A stretch of 64,000 bases of DNA from Streptomyces sp. SID8352. GTDB taxonomy: Bacteria; Actinomycetota; Actinomycetes; Streptomycetales; Streptomycetaceae. This document shows positions 19,327 through 28,856 of the stretch, piece by piece. Each line of letters starts with the position of its first letter. Positions within the stretch are counted from its first letter, which is position 1. The position numbers were made by a program, and so were the translations under genes. The notes under the pieces are model-generated. The model was given only the letters and a program-made list of their open reading frames with translations. It was not told where the DNA came from and made no database searches. Location of the stretch: contig NZ_WWGX01000006.1 of NCBI RefSeq assembly GCF_009862265.1, forward strand, positions 206,605-270,604. The letters run 5' to 3'.

Positions 19327-21711
19327 ATGCCCGCCGACCCGCAGCAGGCGCTCCCCGGCCTCTCCGACGAGGAGGTGGCCGCCCTGGACGCCCACTGGCG
19401 CGCCGCGAACTACCTCTCCGTGGGCCAGATCTACCTGATGGCCAATCCGCTGCTCACCGAGCCGCTGAGGCCCGCGCACATCAAGCCGCGCCTGCTCGGG
19501 CACTGGGGCACCTCACCGGGCCTCAACCTCGTCCACACCCATCTCAACCGGGTGATCAAGGCCCGCGACCTGGAGGCCCTGTGCGTCTGGGGGCCCGGCC
19601 ACGGCGGCCCCGCCGTCCTCGCCAACTCCTGGCTGGAGGGCTCGTACACCGAGACCTATCCGGACGTCACCCGGGACGCCGCCGGGATGGCCCGCCTCTT
19701 CCGGCAGTTCTCCTTCCCCGGCGGCGTCCCGAGCCACGTCGCCCCCGAGACCCCCGGCTCCATCCACGAGGGGGGCGAACTCGGCTACGCCCTCTCCCAC
19801 GCCTACGGCGCCGCCCTGGACCGCCCGGACCTCGTGGTCGCCTGCGTCATCGGCGACGGAGAGGCGGAGACCGGCCCGCTCGCCGCCTCCTGGCACTCCA
19901 ACAAGTTCCTCGACCCCGTCCACGACGGCGCCGTCCTGCCCGTGCTGCACCTCAACGGCTACAAGATCGCCAACCCCACGGTCCTCGCCCGCCTCCCCGA
20001 GGCGGAACTCGACGCGCTGCTGCGCGGCTACGGGCACGACCCGCTCCACGTCACCGGCGACGACCCGGCCGCCGTGCACCGCGCCATGGCCGCGGCCCTG
20101 GACACCGCCCTGGACCGGATCGCCGCCCTCCAGCGCGCCGCCCGCGAGGACGGCGCCACCGACCGCCCCCGCTGGCCCGTCATCGTCCTGCGCACCCCCA
20201 AGGGCTGGACCGGGCCCGCCGAGGTCGACGGACTGCCGGTCGAGGGCACCTGGCGCGCCCACCAGGTCCCCCTGGCCGCCGTCCGCTCCGACCCGGACCA
20301 CCTGCGGCAACTGGAGGGCTGGCTGCGCTCCTACCGCCCCGCAGAACTCTTCGACGAACACGGCGCCCCCCGCCCCGCCGTCCTCGCCACCGTCCCCGAG
20401 GGCCCCCGCCGCCTCGGCTCCACCCCCTACGCCAACGGCGGACTGCTGCTGCGCGAACTGCCGCTGCCGCCCCTGGACACCCACGCCGTCCCCGTCGGCA
20501 AGCCCGGCGCGAGCAGCCACGAACCCACCCGCGTCCTCGGCGGCCTCCTCGCCGACGTCATGGCCGCCACCGCCGACCGGCGCGACTTCCGCCTCGTCGG
20601 CCCCGACGAGACCGCGTCCAACCGCCTCCAGGACGTCTACACCGCGAGCGGCAAGGCGTGGCAGGAGGAGACCCTGCCCGTCGACGAGCACCTCGACCGG
20701 CACGGCCGGGTCATGGAGATCCTCTCCGAACACACCTGCCAGGGCTGGCTGGAGGGATATCTGCTCACCGGCCGGCACGGACTGTTCTCCTGCTACGAGG
20801 CGTTCGTCCACATCGTCGACTCCATGGTCAACCAGCACATCAAATGGCTGCGCGTCACCCGCGGGCTCCCCTGGCGCGCCCCCATCGCCTCCCTCAACTA
20901 CCTGCTCACCTCGCACGTGTGGCGCCAGGACCACAACGGGTTCTCCCACCAGGACCCCGGCTTCGTCGACCACATCCTCAACAAGAGCCCCGAGGCCGTC
21001 CGGGTCTACCTGCCGCCGGACGCCAACACCCTGCTCTCCGTCGCGGACCACGCCCTGCGCAGCCGTGACTACGTCAACGTCATCGTCGCCGGGAAGCAGC
21101 CCTGCTTCGACTGGCTGTCCATGGACGAGGCCCGGGTGCACTGCGCGCGCGGCGCCGGGATCTGGGACTGGGCGGGCACCGAGGACGGCTCAAGGGAACC
21201 CGACGTCGTCCTCGCCTGCGCCGGGGACGTCCCCACCCTGGAGGTGCTGGCCGCCGCCCAGCTCATCCGCCGCCACCTGCCCGGCCTCGCCCTGCGCGTG
21301 GTCAACGTCGTAGACATCGCCCGGCTGCTCCCCGCCGGGGAACACCCGCACGGCATGAGCGACTTCGAGTACGACGGCCTCTTCACCCGCGACCGGCCCG
21401 TCGTCTTCGCCTACCACGGCTATCCCTGGCTCATCCACCGCCTCGCCTACCGCCGTACCGGACACGCCCACCTCCATGTGCGCGGGTACAAGGAGGTCGG
21501 CACCACCACCACGCCCTTCGACATGGTCGTCGGCAACGACATGGACCGCTACCGGCTGGTGATGGACGTCATCGACCGGGTGCCCGGCCTCGCCGTGCGC
21601 GCGGCGGCCGTGCGGCAGCGGATGGAGGACACCCGGCTGCGCCACCACGACTGGATCCGCGAACACGGCGTCGACCTGCCCGAGGTGGCCGACTGGACCT
21701 GGGGCGGCTGA
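19327..21711 (+). CDS. xfp: Phosphoketolase (Xfp family)
   Basis: A 794-residue thiamine-diphosphate enzyme that splits xylulose-5-phosphate and/or fructose-6-phosphate with phosphate into acetyl-phosphate and an aldose phosphate. The N-terminal domain has [10 protein letters not shown] and the ThDP/Mg motif region [11 protein letters not shown]. The middle domain has NRLQDVY and GLFSCYEAF. The C-terminal domain ends [18 protein letters not shown] 19327 follows GAAAGGA. It is 40 bp upstream of a GH65 phosphorylase-like gene, giving a two-gene operon that may link disaccharide phosphorolysis to acetyl-phosphate formation. Confidence 0.93.
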   Translation: MPADPQQALPGLSDEEVAALDAHWRAANYLSVGQIYLMANPLLTEPLRPAHIKPRLLGHWGTSPGLNLVHTHLNRVIKARDLEALCVWGPGHGGPAVLANSWLEGSYTETYPDVTRDAAGMARLFRQFSFPGGVPSHVAPETPGSIHEGGELGYALSHAYGAALDRPDLVVACVIGDGEAETGPLAASWHSNKFLDPVHDGAVLPVLHLNGYKIANPTVLARLPEAELDALLRGYGHDPLHVTGDDPAAVHRAMAAALDTALDRIAALQRAAREDGATDRPRWPVIVLRTPKGWTGPAEVDGLPVEGTWRAHQVPLAAVRSDPDHLRQLEGWLRSYRPAELFDEHGAPRPAVLATVPEGPRRLGSTPYANGGLLLRELPLPPLDTHAVPVGKPGASSHEPTRVLGGLLADVMAATADRRDFRLVGPDETASNRLQDVYTASGKAWQEETLPVDEHLDRHGRVMEILSEHTCQGWLEGYLLTGRHGLFSCYEAFVHIVDSMVNQHIKWLRVTRGLPWRAPIASLNYLLTSHVWRQDHNGFSHQDPGFVDHILNKSPEAVRVYLPPDANTLLSVADHALRSRDYVNVIVAGKQPCFDWLSMDEARVHCARGAGIWDWAGTEDGSREPDVVLACAGDVPTLEVLAAAQLIRRHLPGLALRVVNVVDIARLLPAGEHPHGMSDFEYDGLFTRDRPVVFAYHGYPWLIHRLAYRRTGHAHLHVRGYKEVGTTTTPFDMVVGNDMDRYRLVMDVIDRVPGLAVRAAAVRQRMEDTRLRHHDWIREHGVDLPEVADWTWGG

Positions 21712-21751
21712 CCGACACCGCCCGCCACACCGTCGAAACACCGGGAGCACC

Positions 21752-24127
21752 GTGACCGCCACCGCCTCCACCTGGGACTACGAGCACTACGACCCCGAGC
21801 GGGAGCGGCTCAGGGAGTCCCTGTGCACACTCGGCAACGGCTACTTCGCCACCCGCGGCGCGCTCGCCGAGTGCGCCGCGGACGACGTCCACTACCCGGG
21901 CACCTATGCGGCCGGCTGCTACAACCGGCTCACCTCCACCGTCGCGGGACGCCGGGTGGAGAACGAGGACCTGGTCAACCTCCCCAACTGGCTGCCGCTG
22001 CGCTGCCGTCCCGTCGGCGGCGACTGGCTCACCCCGGACACCGCCGAGGTGCTCGACCACCGCCAGACCGTCCACCTCGAATCGGGCGTCCTGGAGCGCC
22101 GCACCCGCTACCGGCTCGACGGCGGACGGGAACTGACCCTGCGCCAGTTGCGGATCGTCCACATGGGCGATCCCCATCTCGCCGCGCTGCGCACCGAGTT
22201 CACCGTCGAGGGCGGCCACCTCGACCTGGAGGTGGAGGCCGCCCTCGACGGCCGGGTCACCAACGCGGGCGTGCCCCGCTACCGGGACCTCGCGGGCCGC
22301 CACCTCACCCATGTGCGGACCGGCACCGCCGGCCCCGCAACGGTGTGGCTGCGCTGCCGCACCCGCACCTCCGACATCCGCGTCGGCATGGCCGCCCGCA
22401 CCACCGCCGCAACGCCCCTCGCGGTGGGCCGGGGGCACCTGCGGATCACCCAGCGCGCCACCCTGGGCCTCGCCCCCGGGCGCCCCGCCACCGTCGACAA
22501 GACCGTCGCCCTGCACACCTCGCGGGACCACGCCATCAGCGACCCCCTCCAGGCCGCCGTGGATCGAGTCGACGACGCCCCCGGCTTCGACGGGCTGCTC
22601 GCCGGTCATCGCACCGCCTGGGGGCTGCTGTGGCGCCGCGCCGGGCTGCGGGTCCCCGGCGAGGCGGGCGCCATCCTGCGCCTGCACCTCTTCCACGTGC
22701 TCCAGACGCTCTCCCCGCACACCGCCGACCTGGACGTCGGTGTGCCCGCCCGGGGACTGCACGGAGAGGCTTACCGGGGACACGTCTTCTGGGACGAACT
22801 GTTCGTCCTGCCCTATCTCAACCTGCACTTTCCGGAGGTCTCCCGGGCCCTGCTGCACTACCGGCACCGCCGTCTGGACCGCGCCCGGGCCGCCGCCCGC
22901 GCGCTCGGCCGCCGCGGCGCCCTGTACCCGTGGCAGAGCGGCAGCGACGGACGCGAGGAGACCCAGCGGCTCCACCTCAACCCGCACTCCGGCCGCTGGC
23001 TGCCCGACCACTCGCACCTCCAGCGCCATGTGGGCTCGGCCATCGCCTACAACGTCTGGCAGTACTGCGAGGCCAGCGGCGACGCCGAGTTCCTGCACAC
23101 CAAGGGCGCCGAGATGATGCTGCAGATCGCGCGCTTCTGGGCCGACTCCGCCGTCTGGGACGACCGGCTGGCCCGCCACCGGCTGCTCGGCGTCGTCGGC
23201 CCCGACGAGTACCACGACGCCTATCCCGGCGCCGACCGGCCGGGCCTCGACGACAACGCCTACACCAACGTCACCGCCGCCTGGGTCCTCGCCCGCACCC
23301 TGGAGGTGCTGCGCGCCCTGCCCGAGCCCCGCCGCCGCGAACTCGTCGAGCGCACCGGCCTGGACGCCGCCGAATCGGAGCGGTGGGAGCACATCTCCCG
23401 GACCCTCCGGGTGCCCTTCCACGAGGGCGTCATCAGCCAGTTCGAGGGCTACGGCGACCTCGCAGAACTCGACTGGGACGGCTACCGGGCCCGCTACGGG
23501 GACATCCGCCGCCTGGACCGCGTCCTGGAGGCGGAGGGCGACAGCCCCAACAACTACCGTGCCTCCAAGCAGGCCGACGTCCTCATGCTCGGCTACCTCT
23601 TCCCACCTGGCGAACTGCGCTCCCTCTTCGCCCGGCTGGGCTACCACCTGGACGAGGACACCTGGCAGCGCACCGTCGACCACTACCTGGAGCGCACCAG
23701 CCACGGTTCCACCCTCAGCGGACTCGTCCACGGCCGGATCCTCGCCAGGGCCCGCCGCGCCGAGGCGTGGGCCTTCTGCCAGGAGGCGCTCAAGGGCGAT
23801 GTCGCCGACCTCCAGGGCGGCACCACCGGCGAGGGCATCCACCTCGGCGCCATGGCCGGCACCCTCGACCTCGTCCAGCGGGGGCTCACCGGACTGGAGA
23901 CCCGGGACGGCTCCCTGCACCTGGACCCGGTGCCGCTGCCGGAACTGTCGTCGTACGGCTTCTCCGTCCGCTTCCAGGGCCACTGGGGAGTGGAGCTGCG
24001 GCTGCGGCACGGCCGGCTGGACATCGCCGTGCCCGACTCCGACCTCCCGGCCCTGGACATCCGGCTGCCGGACCGGTCCGTACGGCTCCGGCCCGGCGAC
24101 ACCTGCCGGCTGGTGCTTCCGAGCTGA
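21752..24127 (+). CDS. Glycoside hydrolase family 65 (disaccharide phosphorylase-like)
   Basis: A 791-residue protein of the maltose/trehalose/kojibiose phosphorylase family. The N-terminal beta-sandwich (1-270) is followed by a helical linker and an (alpha/alpha)6 barrel with FWDELFVLPYL, the general-acid segment GVVGPDEYHDAYPG, YRASKQADVLML and the phosphate-loop-like ERTSHGSTLS. A short C-terminal beta domain ends the protein. Presence of the phosphate-loop residues favours a phosphorylase over a hydrolase; substrate not determined. GTG 21752 follows GGGAG. It forms an operon with phosphoketolase. Its stop codon lies inside a palindrome of the tandem duplication at 24112. Confidence 0.88.
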   Translation: MTATASTWDYEHYDPERERLRESLCTLGNGYFATRGALAECAADDVHYPGTYAAGCYNRLTSTVAGRRVENEDLVNLPNWLPLRCRPVGGDWLTPDTAEVLDHRQTVHLESGVLERRTRYRLDGGRELTLRQLRIVHMGDPHLAALRTEFTVEGGHLDLEVEAALDGRVTNAGVPRYRDLAGRHLTHVRTGTAGPATVWLRCRTRTSDIRVGMAARTTAATPLAVGRGHLRITQRATLGLAPGRPATVDKTVALHTSRDHAISDPLQAAVDRVDDAPGFDGLLAGHRTAWGLLWRRAGLRVPGEAGAILRLHLFHVLQTLSPHTADLDVGVPARGLHGEAYRGHVFWDELFVLPYLNLHFPEVSRALLHYRHRRLDRARAAARALGRRGALYPWQSGSDGREETQRLHLNPHSGRWLPDHSHLQRHVGSAIAYNVWQYCEASGDAEFLHTKGAEMMLQIARFWADSAVWDDRLARHRLLGVVGPDEYHDAYPGADRPGLDDNAYTNVTAAWVLARTLEVLRALPEPRRRELVERTGLDAAESERWEHISRTLRVPFHEGVISQFEGYGDLAELDWDGYRARYGDIRRLDRVLEAEGDSPNNYRASKQADVLMLGYLFPPGELRSLFARLGYHLDEDTWQRTVDHYLERTSHGSTLSGLVHGRILARARRAEAWAFCQEALKGDVADLQGGTTGEGIHLGAMAGTLDLVQRGLTGLETRDGSLHLDPVPLPELSSYGFSVRFQGHWGVELRLRHGRLDIAVPDSDLPALDIRLPDRSVRLRPGDTCRLVLPS

Positions 24128-24176
24128 GCGGGTCAGCTCCGGAGGTGCTTCACGAGCTGAGCGGGTCAGCTCCAGA
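24112..24176. terminator. Tandemly duplicated bidirectional terminator holding both stop codons
   Basis: A 32-33-bp unit, GGTGCTTC then GAGCTGAGCGGGTCAGCTC then C, is present twice in tandem (24112-24143 and 24144-24176). Each palindrome can form a 7-bp stem, and because GAGCTGA reads AGC-TGA on both strands it supplies a stop on either side: the GH65 stop in copy one and the stop of the minus-strand secreted protein in copy two. Confidence 0.7.
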
Positions 24177-24621
24177 GGGGAAGGGTCACCACGCGGGGCG
24201 CCCCGTCCGGCGCGCCATCGGTGTAGACGAGGGTGATCCGGGTGTAGTGCTCCTGCCCCGGGTCCTTCTCCCAGGGCCGGGGCTGGTCCAGGCGGACCCG
24301 CACCGGATACGAGTGGAAGGTGCCGGCCGCGCAGTAGGGCACGCAGTCGTTGACGACGTTGACGCCCCGGCCCGCGGCGGCCCGCGCGTCCCAGCGCACC
24401 CAGCTCATCGAGGCCAGCCTGCTGTTGCCGTCCCCGCAGGCGAGGATGAACGAGGCCGGTCCCACCTCGGGCCGCGAGGCGCAGTCGACCAGGACGGGGT
24501 CGCCGCCCCGCCGTGTCGTGGTCCGGTCCGGCGACGGCGCGGCGGAGGCCGTGCCGAGGGGTACTGCGAGCGTGGCGGCGGCACAGAGTGTGACCACTGC
24601 CCTCATCGGGTTTCTGCCCAT
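24166..24621 (-). CDS. Secreted protein of unknown function
   Basis: A 151-residue protein with a clear Sec signal peptide (MGRNPMRAVVTLCAAATLAV, cleavage near residue 27 after ASA). Four Cys are present (VDCASRPE, LACGDGNSRL, NDCVPYCAAG), probably two disulfides. The block GDGNSRLASMSWVRWDA with the ending ITLVYTDGAPDG is seen in a family of uncharacterised secreted actinobacterial proteins. ATG 24621 follows GGGAGC. It converges on the GH65 gene and shares a terminator with it. Confidence 0.8.
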   Translation of the reverse strand: MGRNPMRAVVTLCAAATLAVPLGTASAAPSPDRTTTRRGGDPVLVDCASRPEVGPASFILACGDGNSRLASMSWVRWDARAAAGRGVNVVNDCVPYCAAGTFHSYPVRVRLDQPRPWEKDPGQEHYTRITLVYTDGAPDGAPRVVTLPLWS

Positions 24622-24796
24622 GTCTGCTCCCGGCCGTCTCGGGGTCGCGTGTCTCCGCGCTGTACCGACCGTACGGCCGCCCCCGCGAGCCCACCACTCG
24701 GACGGGCTACCCCCACCCCGGAGGGGTAACGGCGGCCCCCGCCGGGACGGGCCGCGGGGTCCCGGCGCGCACGGACCGGCCCGGGGCCCGCGCCGT

Positions 24797-25660
24797 TCAC
24801 CGCCCCGAGCTCAGGTCGACGCCCCGCCGGGCCAGGGTGACCACTCCCACCACGATCAGCACCACACCCACGAGTTGGGGCAGCACCCACCAGCCCATGC
24901 GCAGGTCCTCGCGGTACAGGACCACGCCGAGCAGCAGGCTCACCGTCGCGTCCCCCAGGGTGAGGGCGGGCTGCGAGGCGACCAGCGGCCCGCCCTGCAT
25001 GGCGTGCTCCAGCAGCAGCACCGCGCACAGCCCGGCCACCGCGAACCCGTAGGTCTGCCACGCGGTCAGGAACCCCACCACTCCGCCGGCGGACAGCTGC
25101 CGCATGGAGTCCTTCATCAGCCCGGCGGTCAGCCCGAACCACACCGCCGTGGAGGCGCCGAGGCAGCCGGCGCGCGCCTTGCCGACGGGCCGCCGCAGCC
25201 CCGCCGCGGCCAGCAGCACCGCCGCCCCGGCGCACGCCCCCAGCGCCGGCACCCACCGGTCCAGCGGCACCCGCTCCGTGCCGCCGGAGGGCGCCGCCGA
25301 CGCGAGGGCGACGCCCAGGCCGACGACCACGGAGCCGACGGCGAGCCAGAGCACCCGCGGGAGCCGTCTGCCGGTCATCAGCGAGGCCAGCAGGAGGGCC
25401 AGCGGAAGCTCCAGCACGAACAGCGGCTGCACGAGCGACAGCGGCCCCGTCGCCAGGGCCGCCGCCTGCCCCACCCCGGCGACGACGACGGCCAGCATCC
25501 CGCCGAGCCACACCGGCCGCCGCAGCAGATCGAGGAGGAGGCCGGGCCTGAAGCCCCGGGTGCGGGGCACCGTCAGCGCGGCCCGCCGCTGCAGCACGGT
25601 GGCCAGCGCGTTGCTGAAGGCGGCGAGGAGTGCGAAGAGCACCGGCAGGACAACACCCAT
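24797..25660 (-). CDS. DMT-superfamily (EamA/NIPA-like) transporter
   Basis: A 287-residue membrane protein with about nine to ten TM segments arranged as two repeats, beginning MGVVLPVLFALLAAFSNALA. The sequence TGPLSLVQPLFVLELPLALL in the first half and LVASQPALTLGDATVSLLLG in the second are typical of NIPA/EamA-type permeases. Substrate unknown (metal ions or metabolites). ATG 25660 directly follows GGAGG with an additional GAGGAT further upstream, an unusually tight spacing. No co-transcribed partner. Confidence 0.82.
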   Translation of the reverse strand: MGVVLPVLFALLAAFSNALATVLQRRAALTVPRTRGFRPGLLLDLLRRPVWLGGMLAVVVAGVGQAAALATGPLSLVQPLFVLELPLALLLASLMTGRRLPRVLWLAVGSVVVGLGVALASAAPSGGTERVPLDRWVPALGACAGAAVLLAAAGLRRPVGKARAGCLGASTAVWFGLTAGLMKDSMRQLSAGGVVGFLTAWQTYGFAVAGLCAVLLLEHAMQGGPLVASQPALTLGDATVSLLLGVVLYREDLRMGWWVLPQLVGVVLIVVGVVTLARRGVDLSSGR

Positions 25661-25730
25661 CCTCCGATCCTCGCCCGGCCCCGGCCCGGCCGCGTCGGGT
25701 GTCCGGCGGCCGGGTGACGCGGGGCGTCCG

Positions 25731-26603
25731 TCAGGCGTCGGCCACCGCGGTGTCCGGCGCCGCGGAGGGGGCGTCGGTGGCGGTGTAGTAGACGGAGGTG
25801 CCCTGCTTGGTGCGCTGCGCCTGGTTGCGGGCGACGAGCCCCTCCAGGGTGCTGCGGACGACGGTGGTCTTCACGGTGCGCCCGAGGCCGGCGGTGCCGA
25901 GCGCCTGGGTGACCTCGGCGGCGGAGCGGGGTTCACCCTGCCCGGCCAGGTGCGCCCGGACCAGTTCGACCAGTGTGGGCTTGGCGGACGCCTCGGCCGC
26001 GGGGGCGGGGGCGGCCTCGGTGGCGGCGGGCTTCTTCGCCGGTGCCTTACGGGTGGCCGGCTTCTTCGCGGCGGGCTTCGCCGCCGAGGGCTTCTTGGCC
26101 GACGGCTTGCCGCCCGGCCCGGTCGGCGACTTGGCGGAGGACCTGCCCGCCACGCGCTTGCGCCCGCCCGTGGCCCTGGCGGACGCGGACTTCGCCGCCG
26201 GGGCGGACTCCTCGGTGCCGGTCCCCTCCGCGCCGGACTCCTTCGCGCCGGACTCCTCCGGAGCGGTCCCGGCGGCCTCGTCGTGGGCGGGCTCGGCGGA
26301 GTCACTGACGCGGGGCGCGGGCACGGCCGCCGCCGGAACCCGACCGGTGGACTCGTCCCCGGCCGCCGGTGCCCCGGTCGCGGGGGCGCCGCGCTCCGGC
26401 GCGGCGGGTGCCGTGAGGCCCAGGGCCTGCTGCATGTTCACCAGGAGCGCGTGGTCGTGCTGGAGCGCGGCGAGCCGCTGCTGGAGCGCGGTGATCTCGG
26501 CGCCGATCCGCTCCTGCTCCCGGACGTTGTGCTCCAGGTCGCCGGAGACCTGGGCGGTGTACTGCGATGCCAGTTCGGTGGCTCGGGCGGTGGTCTCGGA
26601 CAT
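25731..26603 (-). CDS. Coiled-coil / histone-H1-like / winged-helix protein
   Basis: A 290-residue three-part protein. Residues 1-65 form a predicted coiled coil (LEHNVREQERIGAEITALQQ). Residues 70-140 are a Pro/Ala/Glu-rich linker. Residues 145-205 are Lys/Ala/Pro-rich with histone-H1-like repeats (KKPSAAKPAAKKPATRKAPA). Residues 210-278 look like a winged helix (LVELVRAHLAGQGEPRSAAE, VVRSTLEGLVARNQAQR). It probably binds DNA and may be a nucleoid-associated regulator. A dyad (26713-26740) lies about 110 bp upstream. Function is inferred only from architecture. Confidence 0.75.
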   Translation of the reverse strand: MSETTARATELASQYTAQVSGDLEHNVREQERIGAEITALQQRLAALQHDHALLVNMQQALGLTAPAAPERGAPATGAPAAGDESTGRVPAAAVPAPRVSDSAEPAHDEAAGTAPEESGAKESGAEGTGTEESAPAAKSASARATGGRKRVAGRSSAKSPTGPGGKPSAKKPSAAKPAAKKPATRKAPAKKPAATEAAPAPAAEASAKPTLVELVRAHLAGQGEPRSAAEVTQALGTAGLGRTVKTTVVRSTLEGLVARNQAQRTKQGTSVYYTATDAPSAAPDTAVADA

Positions 26604-26712
26604 GGGTCGACTCTCCTCGATTCGCGGCCGTGGAGGCGCGGGAGCAGTTGGGGGGCAGCCGTCGCGAGACGCGATGGGTGCCTGTGGTTCGCCTGCATGG
26701 TGTCGGGCCGGT

Positions 26713-26740
26713 ATACCACGTCAGGACACTCCCGTGGTAT
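26713..26740. promoter_or_regulatory. Operator-like dyad upstream of the coiled-coil protein gene
   Basis: ATACCACG (26713-26720) and CGTGGTAT (26733-26740) are exact complements with a 12-bp spacer. The sequence is AT-richer than its surroundings and about 110 bp from the start at 26603, so promoter or regulator binding is plausible. Confidence 0.45.
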
Positions 26741-27170
26741 GTGACGCCCGAGTGGCGGACGGTGAACGACGGGCCCCGGAACGGCCGTCGGTCAGGCGTT
26801 CGCCTGGGTGACAGGGGCCGCGCGGAGTCACCCCCAGGTGTACGCACACCCGTCCCGGACTTCCCCGTGGCCGTGTTCCCGTGGCCCGCCACTTCCGGCG
26901 GCGCGGCGACAAATCGCCTGCCGAGCACGGCTGTTGGGCACATGTGTCCCGGGGTGGCCGTCCGCGGTCACCCCGGGACACCCGCTCCGGGGACGCCGGG
27001 CGCCCCGGCAGGGACGAGTGGAGAGCGGTACGTCCGCCACGGCACGGGCCGGTGACGGTGCCGTGCGCCGCACACGACACCGTGTCCGGCGCGAGGTGAG
27101 GTGAACTCGACGGTGAAGGCGCACGGTTGACTCCTCCGATGACATGAGGCGCGCGGCGGTGTCCCGAGGG

Positions 27171-27212
27171 CCGGGTGACACACCCCCGGAACCGGGTGAC
27201 ACATCCCCGGAA
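27171..27212. repeat. 21-bp tandem duplication
   Basis: Two adjacent 21-bp units (27171-27191 and 27192-27212) differ at one base. Both begin CCGGGTGACACA and end CCCCGGAA. Non-coding. Confidence 0.8.
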
Positions 27213-27398
27213 CACAGGTGCCCGTCCCCCGCCCGCTCACTCGGATCGCTCCCGGCGGCCCACCTGACCCGGGCGGCGAGCCGCTCCACCTCGCGCGCGC
27301 CGCCACGGGCCTCCCGCTCGGCCGGGCGCACCGCCCCGGAGGCCGCTCCGGCACGTTCCCGTGCCGTCCGCCGGTGCTCCCGTGCCCGGCCGAATTCG

Positions 27399-27617
27399 TC
27401 ACATGCCGCGCGCAGTTGCCGTTCGGCGTCCGACACCCGTCGCTCGACGGCGGTGTGTTCGGCGCCGGCCCGGCGTCGTCCTGACGTCCACGACCGACTC
27501 CACCCCGGCGTCGCGCGGCAGTACCACCAGCGCCGCTCGGTCCGCCGTGCCGTGGCCGAAGGCGACCAGTCGGGGCGGGGAGCCCCCGTCGGGCTCTCCC
27601 TGCTGCCTGCCGCTCAT
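27399..27617 (-). pseudogene. DUF488-family relic
   Basis: The minus-strand frame from ATG 27617 (ribosome-binding site AGGAGGG) reads MSGRQQGEPDGGSPPRLVAF, then GHGTADRAALVVLPRDAGVE and SVVDVRTTPGRRR. This is the N-terminal part of DUF488 proteins (GH(G/S)xxDR...LLxxAGVxxVVDVRxxPxSRR). After about 27495 the similarity stops and the frame ends at 27399. Normal members are 120-200 residues, so about two thirds is missing. A genuine truncation or frameshift is likely. Confidence 0.6.
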
Positions 27618-27879
27618 CCCTCCTGTCTGCGCGATGCGCGTCCGCTCGGCACACCGCGGCCCCTGGTCCCTGGCCCCCCGGTCCCGGTGTCCGCGCCGCC
27701 GACTGCCCCGGCACATCTCCCCGCGACCGTCCCGCACGCCGCCCCGCAGCCGCCCCGGTCCGGGACGATCACCTGTTGCCGCCCCGTTCCCGGGCCGTCC
27801 CGGACCGCGCGGAACCGACCCGTCACCCGTGGGGAAAAACCAGGGGCACTCGGGGCGGCTCCGGGGATACCGTCGTCGA

Positions 27880-28638
27880 ATGACTGACGAGGACGGTACG
27901 ACGGACGAGGACGGTCATTTCGGGGAGCGTGTCGCCGCGCGCTACGACGAGACATCGGCGGACATGTTCGCGCCGGGGGCGGTGGACCCGGCCGTCGACC
28001 TGCTGGCCGGGCTGGCGGGCCGGGGCCGGGCGCTGGAGCTGGGCATCGGCACCGGCCGCATCGCCCTGCCGCTCGCCCGGCGCGGCGTCCCGGTGCACGG
28101 CATCGACATGTCCCGCGCCATGACCGCCCGGCTGCATGCCAAGCCCGGCGGCGACGGGGTCGGGTCGACCATCGGGGACTTCGCCACCACCCGGGTACCG
28201 GGCTCCTTCACGCTGGTGTACCTGGTCTTCAACACCATCAACAACCTGACCACCCAGGAGGCCCAGGTCGACTGCTTCCGCAACGCCGCCGCGCATCTCG
28301 AACCGGGCGGCAGCTTCGTCATCGAGGTGGGCGTGCCCGAGCTGCGGCTGCTGCCGCCCGGCCAGAACGCGGTGCCGTTCCGGATCGGCCCCGGCGGATG
28401 GGCGTTCGACACCTACGACACCGTCACCCAGGCCATGAGCTCCCACTACGTCACCCTCGTCGACGGCGTCGCCGAGCACCGGGTCTTCCCGTTCCGGTAC
28501 GTGTGGCCGTCCGAGCTGGACCTGATGGCCCGGCTCGCCGGGCTGCGCCTCACCCACCGGTGGGAGGGCTGGTCCCGGGAGCCCTTCACCCACGAGAGCC
28601 GGGGCCACGTCTCGGTCTGGACGAAGCCGGCCGCCTGA
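27880..28638 (+). CDS. Class I SAM-dependent methyltransferase
   Basis: A 252-residue methyltransferase. GRALELGIGTGRIALPLARR (about residues 48-67) is motif I, VHGIDMSRAM the acidic strand, and FTLVYLVFNTINNLTTQEAQ motif IV. The C-terminus VFPFRYVWPSELDLMARLAG, then RLTHRWEGW, is typical of small-molecule methyltransferases of the methyltransf_25 type. The start ATG 27880 has no ribosome-binding site; GGATAC lies 8 bp upstream, so the mRNA may be leaderless. The first 12 codons contain a direct repeat (GACGAGGACGGT twice). No operon partner. Confidence 0.85.
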   Translation: MTDEDGTTDEDGHFGERVAARYDETSADMFAPGAVDPAVDLLAGLAGRGRALELGIGTGRIALPLARRGVPVHGIDMSRAMTARLHAKPGGDGVGSTIGDFATTRVPGSFTLVYLVFNTINNLTTQEAQVDCFRNAAAHLEPGGSFVIEVGVPELRLLPPGQNAVPFRIGPGGWAFDTYDTVTQAMSSHYVTLVDGVAEHRVFPFRYVWPSELDLMARLAGLRLTHRWEGWSREPFTHESRGHVSVWTKPAA

Positions 28639-28856
28639 CCGGCGGCGACGGTGCCGACGAGCGGATCCGACGGCGGTGCCGACACACGACCGGGCGGCGA
28701 CGGCTCGCGGACCCGGTGACGGGGTGAGGGCGAGGGTGCGACGGCTGGTGGCGGTGGCGCGAACGCGCCGCCCAGGCCCGCCGTCCCGCGTCACCTGCCG
28801 CTCCCGCGCCGGCCCGGCCCGCCGCTCCCGCGCCGCCCAGGTGCTGGCGCGCGCCG

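Larger units (their letters stand above)
26604..27879. other. 1.27-kb gene-poor region with relics
   Basis: No intact gene was accepted. The right half holds a DUF488 relic (27399-27617, minus). The left half has the promoter region of the coiled-coil protein. On the minus strand a helical stretch starting VSDAERQLRAACDEFGRARE (27436 downward) could be a relic of another small gene but has no supported end. A 21-bp tandem duplication lies at 27171-27212. Confidence 0.5.

Noticed and set aside
21569..24697. A 1042-codon open frame antisense to the GH65 gene
   Set aside because: Same GC-frame artefact; no ribosome-binding site, no domain, overlaps a complete enzyme gene.
26828..27436. Coding gene on the minus strand starting VSDAERQLRA
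   Set aside because: The first 60 residues look helical, but the rest is low-complexity Arg/Gly/Pro and no ribosome-binding site or ending supports a gene.
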